From NCBI GenBank assembly GCA_029266495.1, contig JAQSWS010000046.1, forward strand, positions 1-34,240: a stretch of DNA of 34,240 nucleotides, read 5' to 3'. The DNA is from Rariglobus sp. (GTDB taxonomy: Bacteria > Verrucomicrobiota > Verrucomicrobiia > Opitutales > Opitutaceae). Position numbers and translations under genes: made by a program. The notes under the pieces were generated by a model. The model was not told the DNA's origin. It saw only the letters and a list, made by a program, of their open reading frames with translations, and did no database searches. Positions 6,926 through 15,628 of the stretch are shown here, piece by piece (positions within the stretch are counted from its first letter, which is position 1; the number at the start of each line of letters is the position of its first letter).

Positions 6926-9745
6926 TTACCGGGGAGGGAACTCGAACTCGGCTTTTTTCTTGTCCTTCGAGAGCGTCAGGTAGGCGCTGAAAGTCGTGCC
7001 GCGCTTGGAGAGGAGACCATCGATGAGGCCGGTTTTGCCCATCTCGACGAGGCGTTCGACTTCGTCGACGGGGAGCTCTTTTCCGCAGAGGACGCGTTTC
7101 AACTCGAACACGGTGCGCGGGCTGCCGTCAGCCTGGGGTTTGACGACCACGAAGGCATCGGGGGTGAGGTAGAGTTCACCGTCGTGGACTTTGCTCTCGC
7201 CGAGTTTCTGGGCCTTGGCGAGGTCGAGCGGGGCCTTGGCCTTGCGCGGAGCCTTGGGGGAGCCGTCGGCGTTTTTGCCGGCGGCGCGGGGGGCGCGCGG
7301 AGGGAATTCCCAGGCGATCTTCGCGCCCTGACGGACGAGGAAGGCATCGAACGGACGGCCCTTTTTCGAGGTGAAACCCTGGATGAGGCCGGTTTTTTTA
7401 TTCGGGCCGACGAGGTCGATGGCCATTTCGCGGGTGATGGGTTTCTGGCACATCAGGCGGCCGACTTTGAAGGACTCCGTCCACTCGCCGGTTTTGGCGT
7501 CTTTTTCGCGGAGGATGTAACTGGTGGGGCCTTCGCACAGCTCGGCGCCGGTTTCGGGATCGGTCCAGAACGGTTCGAGGGTGTTGACGTCGACCTTGGC
7601 GCCGAAATCGAGTTCGGCCTTTTTCTGGCCGGGCTTTTTTTCGTCGTCGACGATCTTGATTTTCGAGGGGAAACGGTTGCCGGTCTTGGCGGAGACGAAG
7701 CCGTCGAGGGGGCCGATTTCGCCGGTGGCGACGAGTTGGCGGACCTCGGACTCGTCGAGTTTACGGCCGCTCATGACCTTGTAGATGGTCAGGACGCCGT
7801 CACGGGAGCGGAAGCCGCGGAGGGTTTCCAGCATGGGCTGGCCGTCGGTGGGGGAGATGATGTCGGTGACGCGGGAGTTGGACTCGTTTTCCTCGAAGGT
7901 TTTCGTGCGTTCGACGATGCCCTTGGTGACCTCGATGATCTCCTGCATGAACTGCTCGCGGGGGAATTTGTTATGCTCCATCTGGCGGAGCTTGTATTCC
8001 CACTGGCCGGTCATGTCGGGGCGCGTGAGAGCGTCGGCCTTCACGGCGGCGAGAAACTCGATCACGGATTCGGCCTTGGTGGTGGGCACGAGTTCGCGCT
8101 GGTTGCGCTCAAGGTATTTTTGGTTGATCAGGCCCTCGATCGTGTCGGCGCGGGTGGCGGGGGTGCCGAGACCGCGTTCCTTCATGGCGTCGGCCATGGC
8201 TTCGTCGTCGACGAGCTTGCCGGCGCCTTCCATGGCGGAGAGGAGCGTGGCTTCCGTGTAACGGGGCGGCGGCTTGGTGGTCTCGGTGTGGAGGGTGGCG
8301 GAGGCGGTGATGGCGCGGGCCTTGTCCTCGGGCGTGAGCGCGGGAAGGGCCTTGGAATCGGGAGAGTCGTCGTCGACGACGGTCTTATTATAGACGGCGA
8401 GCCAGCCGGGGGCGGTGAGGACCTTGCCCTCGGTCTTGAAATCGTGGCCGGGGGCGACCGTCGAGATGCGTGTGGTGATGTCGAATTCGGCGGACGGGAA
8501 GAAGGTCGCGACGAAACGGCGGGCGATCATGTCGTAGACCTTGGCCTCCATCTCATCGAGGTTCGACGGGGTGGTGGTGGTGGGGATGATCGCGAAGTGA
8601 TCGGAGATCTGCGCGTTGTTAAAGATGCGCTTGTTGGGCTTGAGCCAACCTTGGGCGAGCACGGTGCCGGCGTGTTTGCCGAGATCGCCGGAGAGATTGG
8701 TGAGCGTCTGGCGAACCGTGGGAATGTAATCCTCGGGCAGGGCGCGGGAATCCGTTCTCGGATAGGTGATGGCTTTGTGGCGCTCGTAGAGGGCTTGGGC
8801 GATCTGGAGGGTGCGGCGGGCGGGGAGGCCAAAGCGTCCGTTCGCCTCGCGCTGGAGGGTCGTCAAATCGTAGAGACGCGGGCTGGCCTGGTTGGAGGCT
8901 TTTTTCTCTTCGCGGACGGAAGCGGGCGGCTGGTCCTGGCAGGCGGCGAGGACGGCCTCGGCCATGGCTTGCTCCCAGACGCGGTCGATGCGGTCGTGTT
9001 CGTCGTTTTCGGCCTTCTTATAATTAGAGCGTTGGTAGACGCCCTCGTAGGTGCCTTTGGCGACCTTGAACTCGGCGGTGACGCGCCAGAAGGGCCGGGG
9101 TTTGAAATTGCGGATCTCCAGCTCGCGATTGAAGACGATGGCGAGGGTGGGGGTTTGCACGCGGCCGACGGAGGCGACGTTGCCGGCGCGGGAGCCGAAC
9201 ATGCGCTTGGTGAGGGCGCGGGTGCCGTTGATGCCGATGAGCCAGTCGCTTTCGGAGCGGCAGCGGGCGGCGGCTTCGAGGCCGGCCATCTGTTCGCCAT
9301 CGCGGAGTTTTTTGAAGGCTTCCTGGATGCCTTCGGTGGTCATCGTCTGCATCCAGGCGCGTTTCACGGGCAGCTTGGATTTGGCGAGCTGGTAAAGGTA
9401 GGCGAAGATGAGTTCGCCCTCCCGCCCGGCGTCGCAGGCATTGATGACCTGGTCGATGTCTTTGCGGGCGAGGAGCTTTTTGAGGTGGTTAAAGCGGTCC
9501 TTGGAGTCTGCGATTGGCTTGAGGCCGAAGGTCTCCGGGATGATCGGGAGCATTTCGAGGCGCCAGAAGCCGTATTTTTTCTTGTCGATGTCCTCCGGCA
9601 TTTCGAGTTCCACCAAGTGACCGACGGCCGACGAAATCACGTATTCGTCGTTCTCGTAATGGTCTTCTTTCTTGGGGATTTTACCGAGGGCCTTGGCTAG
9701 ATCTGCAGCCACGGAGGGCTTCTCGGCGATGATGAGGGACTTCAT
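6926..9745 (-). CDS. topB: Type IA DNA topoisomerase, TopB (topoisomerase III) type
   Basis: 939 residues. A type IA enzyme that relaxes or decatenates DNA through a transient 5'-phosphotyrosine. The Toprim domain is at the N-terminus, with IIAEKPS (5-11) and NACDAGREGE (102-111) for Mg2+ binding. ASVGRVQTPTLA (191-202) follows, and the active-site segment YPRTDS (328-333) holds catalytic Tyr328. GLGTPATRADTIE (525-537) and the DNA-gate domain come next. The C-terminus carries three degenerate repeats of the Toprim_Crpt type (about 652-715, 742-818 and 866-939), each ending in a G-F/L-x-SKxGxxF and (F/L)DF-or-FEFPP pattern with one conserved Cys, instead of four-Cys zinc fingers. A Lys/Ala/Pro-rich linker (about 818-845) separates repeats 2 and 3. 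A long plus-strand ORF over the same region is antisense shadow. Confidence 0.94.
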   Translation of the reverse strand: MKSLIIAEKPSVAADLAKALGKIPKKEDHYENDEYVISSAVGHLVELEMPEDIDKKKYGFWRLEMLPIIPETFGLKPIADSKDRFNHLKKLLARKDIDQVINACDAGREGELIFAYLYQLAKSKLPVKRAWMQTMTTEGIQEAFKKLRDGEQMAGLEAAARCRSESDWLIGINGTRALTKRMFGSRAGNVASVGRVQTPTLAIVFNRELEIRNFKPRPFWRVTAEFKVAKGTYEGVYQRSNYKKAENDEHDRIDRVWEQAMAEAVLAACQDQPPASVREEKKASNQASPRLYDLTTLQREANGRFGLPARRTLQIAQALYERHKAITYPRTDSRALPEDYIPTVRQTLTNLSGDLGKHAGTVLAQGWLKPNKRIFNNAQISDHFAIIPTTTTPSNLDEMEAKVYDMIARRFVATFFPSAEFDITTRISTVAPGHDFKTEGKVLTAPGWLAVYNKTVVDDDSPDSKALPALTPEDKARAITASATLHTETTKPPPRYTEATLLSAMEGAGKLVDDEAMADAMKERGLGTPATRADTIEGLINQKYLERNQRELVPTTKAESVIEFLAAVKADALTRPDMTGQWEYKLRQMEHNKFPREQFMQEIIEVTKGIVERTKTFEENESNSRVTDIISPTDGQPMLETLRGFRSRDGVLTIYKVMSGRKLDESEVRQLVATGEIGPLDGFVSAKTGNRFPSKIKIVDDEKKPGQKKAELDFGAKVDVNTLEPFWTDPETGAELCEGPTSYILREKDAKTGEWTESFKVGRLMCQKPITREMAIDLVGPNKKTGLIQGFTSKKGRPFDAFLVRQGAKIAWEFPPRAPRAAGKNADGSPKAPRKAKAPLDLAKAQKLGESKVHDGELYLTPDAFVVVKPQADGSPRTVFELKRVLCGKELPVDEVERLVEMGKTGLIDGLLSKRGTTFSAYLTLSKDKKKAEFEFPPR

Positions 9746-9841
9746 TTGGCTGCGAGCGGTTACGGGGCGCGGCGGGCGATTTCAAGGTTTAGTTTTGAAG
9801 CACAGGGGACACAGACCGTGAAACAACTGCCGCAAAAATGC

Positions 9842-9867
9842 AAAAAGCCGGCCTTGCGGGCCGGCTT
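9842..9867 (-). terminator. Rho-independent terminator after the aminotransferase gene
   Basis: A 9-bp GC-rich stem (9845-9853 with 9859-9867) and a 5-base loop. On the minus strand it is followed by a T-rich tract (the complement of the A runs at 9842-9846 and 9834-9838). It begins 24 bases beyond the aminotransferase stop, fitting leftward transcription. Confidence 0.85.
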
Positions 9868-9890
9868 GAAAACAGAACGGGAAACCGGTT

Positions 9891-10979
9891 TTAGGCGGTC
9901 GCCTTGGGCGTCTCGGCGAGGGCGGAATCGAGGGCCTTGATGAGTTCGGCGATGGTTTGGTCGGTCTCGTCGCCCATGTTGGAAATGCGGAAGGTTTTGC
10001 CCTTCAGTTTTCCGTAGCCGCCATCGATCACGAGCTTGTGCTTCGACTTGAGGACCTTGTTGAGGACGCCGAGGTCGATGTTTTGCGTGTTGGCAAAGCA
10101 GTTGAGCGCGACCGAGCCGTAGCCTTCTTTCGGGAAGAGTTTGAAACCCTTCGAGAAGATGAAGTCCTGCACGGTCTTGTTCAGGCGGGCATGGCGGGCG
10201 TAGCGGTTCTCGATACCCTCGGCCTTGATGTCTTCGAGCTTGGACTTGAGGGCGTAGATCAGCGAGATCGTCGGCGTGCTCGGAGTCATGCCGTTTTCGT
10301 GGTTCTTTTGGAACTCGATCAGATCGAAATAGTAGCCGCGATCCTTGGCGAGGGCGGAGCGTTCGAGGGCCTTTTTTGAGACCGTGATGAGCGCGAGGCC
10401 CGGGGGCATGGCGAGGGCCTTCTGCGAGCCGGTGATGATGATATCGAGGCCGAGCTCGTCTTTCTTGATGGGGACAACCGTGAACGAGCTGACGGTGTCG
10501 ATGATGGAGACGACGTCGGGGAACTCGCGGAGGACGGCGGAGAGGGCGTTGATATCGCTCATCGTGCCGGTCGACGTTTCGTTGTGAATGATCGTGATGC
10601 AGTCGTAGGCACCGGTGGCGAGTTCCTTGCGGACGGCCTCGGGGTCGACGGGCTGGCCCCAGTCGAACTTCAGGGCGGTGGCCTGTTTGCCGATGCGGAG
10701 GGCGACGTCGTTCCATTTGTCGGAGAACGCGCCGTTCATGCAGTTGAGCACCTTCTTCTGGCAGACGTTGCGGAGTGCGCCTTCCATCACGCCCCAGGCG
10801 GAGCTGGTGGAGAGATACACCGGATCCTTGGTGTAGAAGAGCGCCTGCAAGTCCGGCTGAATGGAGTTGTAGAGCGCCACAAAATCGGTGCTGCGGTGAC
10901 CGATCATCGGCTGCGCCATGGCGCGCAGCGTCTTGTCGGAGACGGCAATAGGACCGGGAATGAACAGTTTGTAGCTCAT
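9891..10979 (-). CDS. Class V (serine-pyruvate/alanine-glyoxylate type) aminotransferase
   Basis: 362 residues, a PLP-dependent enzyme of the small class V group that includes alanine-glyoxylate and serine-pyruvate aminotransferases and some phosphoserine aminotransferase-like enzymes. Family marks: the start KLFIPGPIAVSDKTLRAM (4-21), GHRS (27-30), STSSAWGVMEGAL (57-69) for PLP phosphate binding, HNETSTG (132-138), IIDTVSS (159-165) with D161 contacting the pyridine nitrogen, and TGSQKALAMPPG (183-194) with the Schiff-base Lys187. The C-terminal small domain includes GYGKLKGKTFRISNMG. The sequence does not settle the substrate, so no symbol is given. It is divergent from lpxK across a 148-base intergenic region and ends in a strong terminator. 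Confidence 0.9.
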   Translation of the reverse strand: MSYKLFIPGPIAVSDKTLRAMAQPMIGHRSTDFVALYNSIQPDLQALFYTKDPVYLSTSSAWGVMEGALRNVCQKKVLNCMNGAFSDKWNDVALRIGKQATALKFDWGQPVDPEAVRKELATGAYDCITIIHNETSTGTMSDINALSAVLREFPDVVSIIDTVSSFTVVPIKKDELGLDIIITGSQKALAMPPGLALITVSKKALERSALAKDRGYYFDLIEFQKNHENGMTPSTPTISLIYALKSKLEDIKAEGIENRYARHARLNKTVQDFIFSKGFKLFPKEGYGSVALNCFANTQNIDLGVLNKVLKSKHKLVIDGGYGKLKGKTFRISNMGDETDQTIAELIKALDSALAETPKATA

Positions 10980-11127
10980 GGGCGTGTTGGATTTCCACCG
11001 GCGGGCGCGAGCGGGGAGTTTGCCGACAACTTGCGGAGGATTAAGTTGCGTGACCCAGCTTGCGACGTGGTAGAACGTTCAGCCAAGCGTTCCCGCCCGC
11101 CTACCGTCAACACCCTAATCCGCCGCA

Positions 11128-12321
11128 ATGTCGTCCTGGCTCAAACGCCAACTCAACACCTTCGAGCACTACGCGATCGATGTAATTTTCGGCCGGCGCG
11201 AAGGGATGCGGGCGACGGTCTTTGCGGGTTTTTTGCAGGGGTTGTCCTATCTTTTCAGCGGCATCGCCCAGGCGCGGCTCTGGCTTTATAAGAAGCGCAT
11301 CCTTCATGACCAGCCACTGGGCTGCCTCGTGGTTGTGGTGGGCAATTTAACGGTCGGCGGCACGGGCAAGACACCGGTCGTCGAAAAATTCGCCCGGGCC
11401 CTTCGCGATCGCGGGCGCCGCGTCGCGATCCTTTCGCGCGGCTATCGCAGCAAATCAGCGCCCATGTGGAAAAAGTGGTGGTATCGCCTTTCGCATACCG
11501 CCGAGCCGCCGCCGCGCATCGTGAGCGACGGCCAGCGAGTCTTGCTCGACTCGGAGCAGGCCGGCGACGAGCCCTACATGCTCGCACGCAACCTCCCCGG
11601 CGTTTTCGTGATCGTGGACAAAAACCGCGTGAAGGCCGGCACCTATGCCATCAAGAAATTCGGTTGCGACACGCTCATCCTCGACGACGGATTTCAATAC
11701 CTTCCGCTCAAGGGCCGGCTCAATCTGCTGCTGGTCGACAAGACCAATCCCTTCGGCAATGGCCACCTGCTGCCGCGCGGGATTTTGCGCGAGCCGATCA
11801 AGCACCTCAGCCGGGCGAGCTATGTTTTCCTTACGAAGTCCGACGGTGTGCGAGATGCCGAGCTCGAGGAGATCATCCAGAAACACAACCCGGGCGTGGA
11901 CGTGATCGAGTGCGCGCACCGTCCCCAGTATCTTCAGCGCTTCGGCACCGACGAACGTCAGCCGCTCGAATGGTTGCGCGGGAAAAAAGTCGGTGCGTTC
12001 AGCGGGATCGCCGTGCCGGAGAGCTTCGAGAAATTCCTGCGCGATCTCGGCGGGCACATTCAGTTTACGCGTCGTTTCCTCGACCACTACCGGTTCACGT
12101 CCGAGGACTTCGTCTCGATTTTCACCGAAGGCATCGAACAGAGAGTCGAGTTCATCGTGACGACCGAGAAAGACGCCGTGCGCCTGCCCGACGGGCTGCC
12201 TTGCGCGGTTCCGATCTATTATCTGCGTCTTGAAATCGACATCATCCGCGGCGCCTCCGACTTCGACGAGGCAGTCGAGCGCATTTGTTTCCACGACGCT
12301 CCGCAGCGCCCGGCAGCCTGA
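11128..12321 (+). CDS. lpxK: Tetraacyldisaccharide 4'-kinase (lipid A 4'-kinase)
   Basis: 397 residues. This inner-membrane enzyme phosphorylates the 4' position of the tetraacyldisaccharide 1-phosphate precursor to give lipid IVA, the sixth step of lipid A synthesis. A hydrophobic or amphipathic N-terminal helix (about 28-55, [22 protein letters not shown]) matches the membrane association of LpxK. The P-loop is [14 protein letters not shown] (71-84), followed by [10 protein letters not shown] (101-110), [12 protein letters not shown] (147-158) and the LDDGFQY motif (185-191). The protein is longer than typical LpxK, with extra residues at both ends. No Shine-Dalgarno is visible before the ATG. 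Its presence shows a lipopolysaccharide-bearing outer membrane. The M29 peptidase gene follows after 36 bases. Confidence 0.93.
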   Translation: MSSWLKRQLNTFEHYAIDVIFGRREGMRATVFAGFLQGLSYLFSGIAQARLWLYKKRILHDQPLGCLVVVVGNLTVGGTGKTPVVEKFARALRDRGRRVAILSRGYRSKSAPMWKKWWYRLSHTAEPPPRIVSDGQRVLLDSEQAGDEPYMLARNLPGVFVIVDKNRVKAGTYAIKKFGCDTLILDDGFQYLPLKGRLNLLLVDKTNPFGNGHLLPRGILREPIKHLSRASYVFLTKSDGVRDAELEEIIQKHNPGVDVIECAHRPQYLQRFGTDERQPLEWLRGKKVGAFSGIAVPESFEKFLRDLGGHIQFTRRFLDHYRFTSEDFVSIFTEGIEQRVEFIVTTEKDAVRLPDGLPCAVPIYYLRLEIDIIRGASDFDEAVERICFHDAPQRPAA

Positions 12322-12357
12322 CGGAACCGCACCCGACCATTTCTTACCATCCCAGCC

Positions 12358-13482
12358 ATGATCATTGATCCCCGTTACATTCAACTGGCCGAAGGCCTCA
12401 CCGGATTTTCCTGCGAGCTTAAGAAGGGCGAGCGCGTGCTCATCGACGCCTTCGACGTTCCCGAGGCGATGGTCATCGCGCTCATCCGCGCCACGCGCGC
12501 CCTGGGCGCCCATCCCTACGTGAACCTTCATCGCGCCCGCGTTTCCCGTGAACTCATGCTCGGCGCCGAGGAAGCCCAATACGCTCCCCACGCCGAAGTC
12601 GAGTATGCGCGCATGCAGAAGATGGACGCCTACATCGCGCTGCGCGGCTCCGAGAATATCTTCGAGAACTCGGACATTCCGGCTTCTCGCGTGCAACTGG
12701 TCTCGAAGCTCATGAAGCCGGTGCTCGACCACCGCGTGAACAAAACCAAGTGGGTCGTGCTCCGCTGGCCGACTTCGGCGATGGCCCAGCAGGCCGCGCT
12801 CAGCACCGAAGCCTTCGAGGATTTTTATTTCAAGGTCTGCACGCTCGATTACTCGCGGCTGATTCCCGGGATGAACGCGCTCAAGGCGCTTATGGACAAG
12901 ACCGATCAGGTCCAGATCACCGGACCCGGCACCGACCTCCGTTTTTCCATCAAGGGCATTGGTTCGCAGACCTGCGGCGGCAGGCGCAACATCCCCGACG
13001 GCGAAGTGTTTTCCTGCCCGGTCAAGGACAGCGTCGAAGGCGTCATCTCCTACAACGCACCGACGGTCTACCTCGGCACCTCCTTCGATAATATCCGTCT
13101 CACCTTCAAAAAGGGCAAAATCGTCGAGGCCACGGCCAACAACACGAAACGGTTGAACGAGATTCTCGATAGTGATCCCGGCGCGCGCTATATCGGCGAG
13201 TTCGCGTTGGGATTCAATCCGCACATCCTCGAGCCGATGCGCGACATCCTTTTCGACGAGAAAATCGCCGGCTCCTTTCACTTCACCCCCGGACAGGCCT
13301 ATGAAGGCGTGGGCAATGGCAACAAAAGCCAGGTGCACTGGGACATGGTCAACATCCAGCGTCCGGAGTGGGGCGGCGGCGAGGTGTGGTTCGACGGCAA
13401 ACTCATCCGCAAGGACGGCCTCTTCGTGCCGAAATCGTTGCACAAGTTGAATCCGGAATATCTGCTCGGAAAGAAGGGTTAA
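12358..13482 (+). CDS. M29 family metallo-aminopeptidase
   Basis: 374 residues, a cytoplasmic co-catalytic metal aminopeptidase of the thermophilic AmpS/AmpT/PepS family (MEROPS M29). Metal ligands expected for the family are visible: E216 in [12 protein letters not shown]281 in [11 protein letters not shown]308 in [12 protein letters not shown], and H327 and D329 in SQVHWDMV. It starts near [20 protein letters not shown], close to the usual family N-terminus. It probably trims peptides broadly and no specific pathway is indicated. The gene follows lpxK closely and shares its direction. The TAA stop codon overlaps the first bases of an intergenic palindromic repeat, so the transcript's 3' end would fold into that structure. 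Confidence 0.92.
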   Translation: MIIDPRYIQLAEGLTGFSCELKKGERVLIDAFDVPEAMVIALIRATRALGAHPYVNLHRARVSRELMLGAEEAQYAPHAEVEYARMQKMDAYIALRGSENIFENSDIPASRVQLVSKLMKPVLDHRVNKTKWVVLRWPTSAMAQQAALSTEAFEDFYFKVCTLDYSRLIPGMNALKALMDKTDQVQITGPGTDLRFSIKGIGSQTCGGRRNIPDGEVFSCPVKDSVEGVISYNAPTVYLGTSFDNIRLTFKKGKIVEATANNTKRLNEILDSDPGARYIGEFALGFNPHILEPMRDILFDEKIAGSFHFTPGQAYEGVGNGNKSQVHWDMVNIQRPEWGGGEVWFDGKLIRKDGLFVPKSLHKLNPEYLLGKKG

Positions 13483-13550
13483 CCACTGATTGGCACTGAT
13501 GATCACTTATTTGAATCTCATCAGTGAAGATCAGTGCAAATAAGTGGTTT
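13481..13550. repeat. Intergenic palindrome of 10-bp-phased CACTGAT units, copy 1
   Basis: Each arm carries three units about 10 bp apart (CCACTGATTG, GCACTGATGA, TCACTTATTT), and the right arm (about 13520-13550) is the inverted counterpart with a few mismatches. The element starts inside the TAA stop of the M29 peptidase and ends 16 bases before the start of the deaminase-family gene. A second element of the same design lies at 16581-16673. It was not recognised as a known named repeat. The 10-bp phase and inverted symmetry are directly visible. Confidence 0.82.
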
Positions 13551-13566
13551 AAATATCGGAGTGATC

Positions 13567-14547
13567 ATGCGCGACTTCATCCAGTCCCTGCCGAAGACCG
13601 AGACGCATCTCCATGTCGAGGGGGCGCTGCCTTACGAGCTTTTGCATGCGTGGAAACCGGAGCTGTATCCGGAAAACCCTTACTTCCACGCCGACGATTT
13701 CAGGTATCCGAGCTTCGTCAAGTTTGACGAAATCCTGCTCGGCCACGCATTGCCGTGGTTTGTTTCGGCGGATCGTTATCACGAGGCGGCCAAGGCGATT
13801 TTCGCCAAGCACGTCGCGCAAAACGTGCGTTACGTCGAAACCTCCTTTCACCTGCCGGTGGTCGGTTTCATCAACACGCCGGGGCGCGAGATCATCGCGG
13901 CGATTCGCGCCGCGGTTCCGGCCGGGCTTGAAGTCCGCATTTTTGCGGGCATGGCCCGCACCGATTACACCGGCGCGATGCAGGCGGTGATCGACGATCT
14001 CGGAAACTGGGACGGCCTCGCCGGCGTGGATGTGCACGGGCTCGAAACCCTGCCGATGGAGCCTTGGACCGCATCGGTTTGGGCGCGCCTCCGCGCGGCG
14101 GGCAAAGTCACCAAGGCACATGCGGGCGAGTTCGACGGAGCGCATCGCGTGCGCGAGGCGATCGAGCAGCTCGGGGCGGTGCGCATCCAGCACGGCGTGA
14201 GGGCGATCGAGGATCGGGCGGTGGTTGCGCTCGCGGCGGAGCGCGGCGTCACGTTCGACGTCTGCCCGCTGAGCAACGTGAAATTGAAGGTGGTGAAGTC
14301 GATGGCGGAGCATCCGCTCCGCGCGCTCATGCAGGCAGGCGTGCGCTGCACGATCAGCACCGACGATCCCCTGGTGTTTGCGAACACGCTCAACGGTGAA
14401 TATGCCGCGCTTGCCGCCGACGCGGGTTTTTCGCGTGCCGAGCTGGCCCAGCTTGCGCGGAACGGCTGGGCGGTGGCCGACGTCCCCGTGGCGACCCGTG
14501 AAGCGATGCTTGCCGAGATAGATCGCCTTGCGGGGAAAAGTGCCTGA
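13567..14547 (+). CDS. Adenosine deaminase family protein
   Basis: 326 residues from this ATG, which has a GGAG 5 bases upstream (13558-13561), unusually clear for this window. An upstream in-frame ATG at 13534 lies inside the intergenic repeat and is less likely. Family motifs: [11 protein letters not shown] (11-21) with H14 and H16, HAGE (185-188), QHGVRA (208-213) with H209, [10 protein letters not shown] (233-242) and ISTDDPLVF (263-271) with D266/D267, a complete zinc-hydrolase active site. Typical adenosine deaminases carry a GDE-type loop after the fifth strand. Here the equivalent reads [10 protein letters not shown] (154-163), so the substrate may be another aminopurine or aminodeoxyfutalosine-like compound. 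The pseudouridine synthase gene follows after 15 bases. Confidence 0.85.
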   Translation: MRDFIQSLPKTETHLHVEGALPYELLHAWKPELYPENPYFHADDFRYPSFVKFDEILLGHALPWFVSADRYHEAAKAIFAKHVAQNVRYVETSFHLPVVGFINTPGREIIAAIRAAVPAGLEVRIFAGMARTDYTGAMQAVIDDLGNWDGLAGVDVHGLETLPMEPWTASVWARLRAAGKVTKAHAGEFDGAHRVREAIEQLGAVRIQHGVRAIEDRAVVALAAERGVTFDVCPLSNVKLKVVKSMAEHPLRALMQAGVRCTISTDDPLVFANTLNGEYAALAADAGFSRAELAQLARNGWAVADVPVATREAMLAEIDRLAGKSA

Positions 14548-14562
14548 CGGTGGTTCGCTCGT

Positions 14563-15552
14563 ATGTCCATTAGCTACATCGTTCCTCCTGACGCCTCCCG
14601 TGCCCGTGCCGACAAAGTGCTGGCGACGGCTTTTCCCGAGCACAGTCGCGTGGCGTTCCAGCGGTCGCTCGATGCCGGACTGGTCACGCGCAACGGGAAG
14701 GTCATCGATCGCAGCGCAGACGTGGTCAGCGGGGACGAACTCGTTTTTACGTTCCCCGAGGTCAAGGCGACGGAGCTCAAGGCGGTCGACATCCCCATCG
14801 ACGTCATCTTCGAGGACAAACACCTCCTCGCGATCAACAAGGCGGCGGGCATGGTCGTTCACCCCGGAGCGGGCACCGGCGACGACACGCTGGTCCACGC
14901 GCTGCTTTCGCATTGCGAGGGCGAGTTGAGCGGCATTGGCGGAGTCGAGCGCCCAGGCATCGTGCATCGCCTGGATCGTGACACATCCGGCATCATGCTG
15001 GTTGCGAAGACCGATGCGGCGCATCGCGGGATTTCCGCGCAATTTGCCGCGCGCACCTCCCACAAACAATACCTCGCGCTGGTGGATGGCGTGCCGTCGC
15101 TCCTGAGCGGCAGCCTGCGCAAACCGATTGGACGCAATCCAACCCAACGGCACAAAATGGCCGTGGTCGAAGGTCCGGGCGGCCGCGATGCCCATACTGA
15201 TTGGGAACGTGTCGAGGTGTTTGGCGGCAATCTGGCGTCGCTGATCCGCTGCACGATCCATACGGGGCGCACGCATCAGATCCGTGTGCACATGAAGTCG
15301 CTCGGGCATATCCTGCTGGGCGATGTGATCTACGGCTGGAAGGCGAGCCCTCGTCTGCCAAGCCAGCCCACGCGGATGATGCTGCATGCCGAGCACCTCG
15401 TGGTAACCCATCCGATCACGGGCAAGGTTCTCGATCTGCGCGCGCCGTTGCCGAAGGATTTCGAGTCAATGATGAAGGCGCTGCGCAAGCTGGAGAAGCC
15501 GGCGGCGACCAAGATCAAGCGCGGGCTGCGGAGTCCGAAGGCGGGCAGTTGA
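14563..15552 (+). CDS. RluA family pseudouridine synthase, RluD-like
   Basis: 329 residues. It isomerises uridine to pseudouridine in RNA. The architecture is that of RluC/RluD: an N-terminal S4-like RNA-binding domain (about 12-65, including RADKVL and the VTRNGKVI turn) followed by the catalytic domain. The latter has AINKAAGMVVHPGAG (90-104), the signature HRLDRDTSG (135-143) with catalytic Asp138, and GRTHQIRVHMKSLGHILLGD. The S4 domain, size and GTGDDTLVHALL segment favour an RluD-type 23S rRNA enzyme, but the exact positions modified cannot be read from sequence. A Lys/Arg-rich tail (TKIKRGLRSPKAGS) ends the protein. It is the last gene of the rightward run and is convergent with the Ppx/GppA gene. 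Confidence 0.9.
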   Translation: MSISYIVPPDASRARADKVLATAFPEHSRVAFQRSLDAGLVTRNGKVIDRSADVVSGDELVFTFPEVKATELKAVDIPIDVIFEDKHLLAINKAAGMVVHPGAGTGDDTLVHALLSHCEGELSGIGGVERPGIVHRLDRDTSGIMLVAKTDAAHRGISAQFAARTSHKQYLALVDGVPSLLSGSLRKPIGRNPTQRHKMAVVEGPGGRDAHTDWERVEVFGGNLASLIRCTIHTGRTHQIRVHMKSLGHILLGDVIYGWKASPRLPSQPTRMMLHAEHLVVTHPITGKVLDLRAPLPKDFESMMKALRKLEKPAATKIKRGLRSPKAGS

Positions 15553-15628
15553 GAGTTGAGTGATGAGAGTTGAAAGGTTTTCCGGAGCTCTGAATCCGGT
15601 CTCTCAACACTCACCTTTCATCGCTCAA
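15549..15628. repeat. Imperfect inverted repeat between convergent genes
   Basis: On the left, a GAGAGTTGA unit occurs twice with a 14-base period (15551 and 15565). On the right (15601-15628) lies an imperfect reverse complement sharing the pattern TTGAG(T/C)GATGA(G/A)AG. Both ends slightly overlap the stop codons of the flanking genes. There is no clear T tract. It may form a bidirectional terminator-like hairpin for the convergent pseudouridine synthase and Ppx/GppA genes. The unit differs from that of the CACTGAT palindromes but the arrangement is similar. Confidence 0.6.

Noticed and set aside
6812-9700. 962-residue plus-strand ORF over the topoisomerase
   Set aside because: Long because the minus-strand gene is GC-rich. 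The minus frame has complete topoisomerase motifs, whereas this one has only repetitive Gly/Asp/Val/Glu sequence.
11455-13506. 683-residue minus-strand ORF over lpxK and the M29 gene
   Set aside because: Antisense shadow of two well-supported rightward genes.
13549-15411. 620-residue minus-strand ORF
   Set aside because: Antisense shadow of the deaminase-family and pseudouridine synthase genes.
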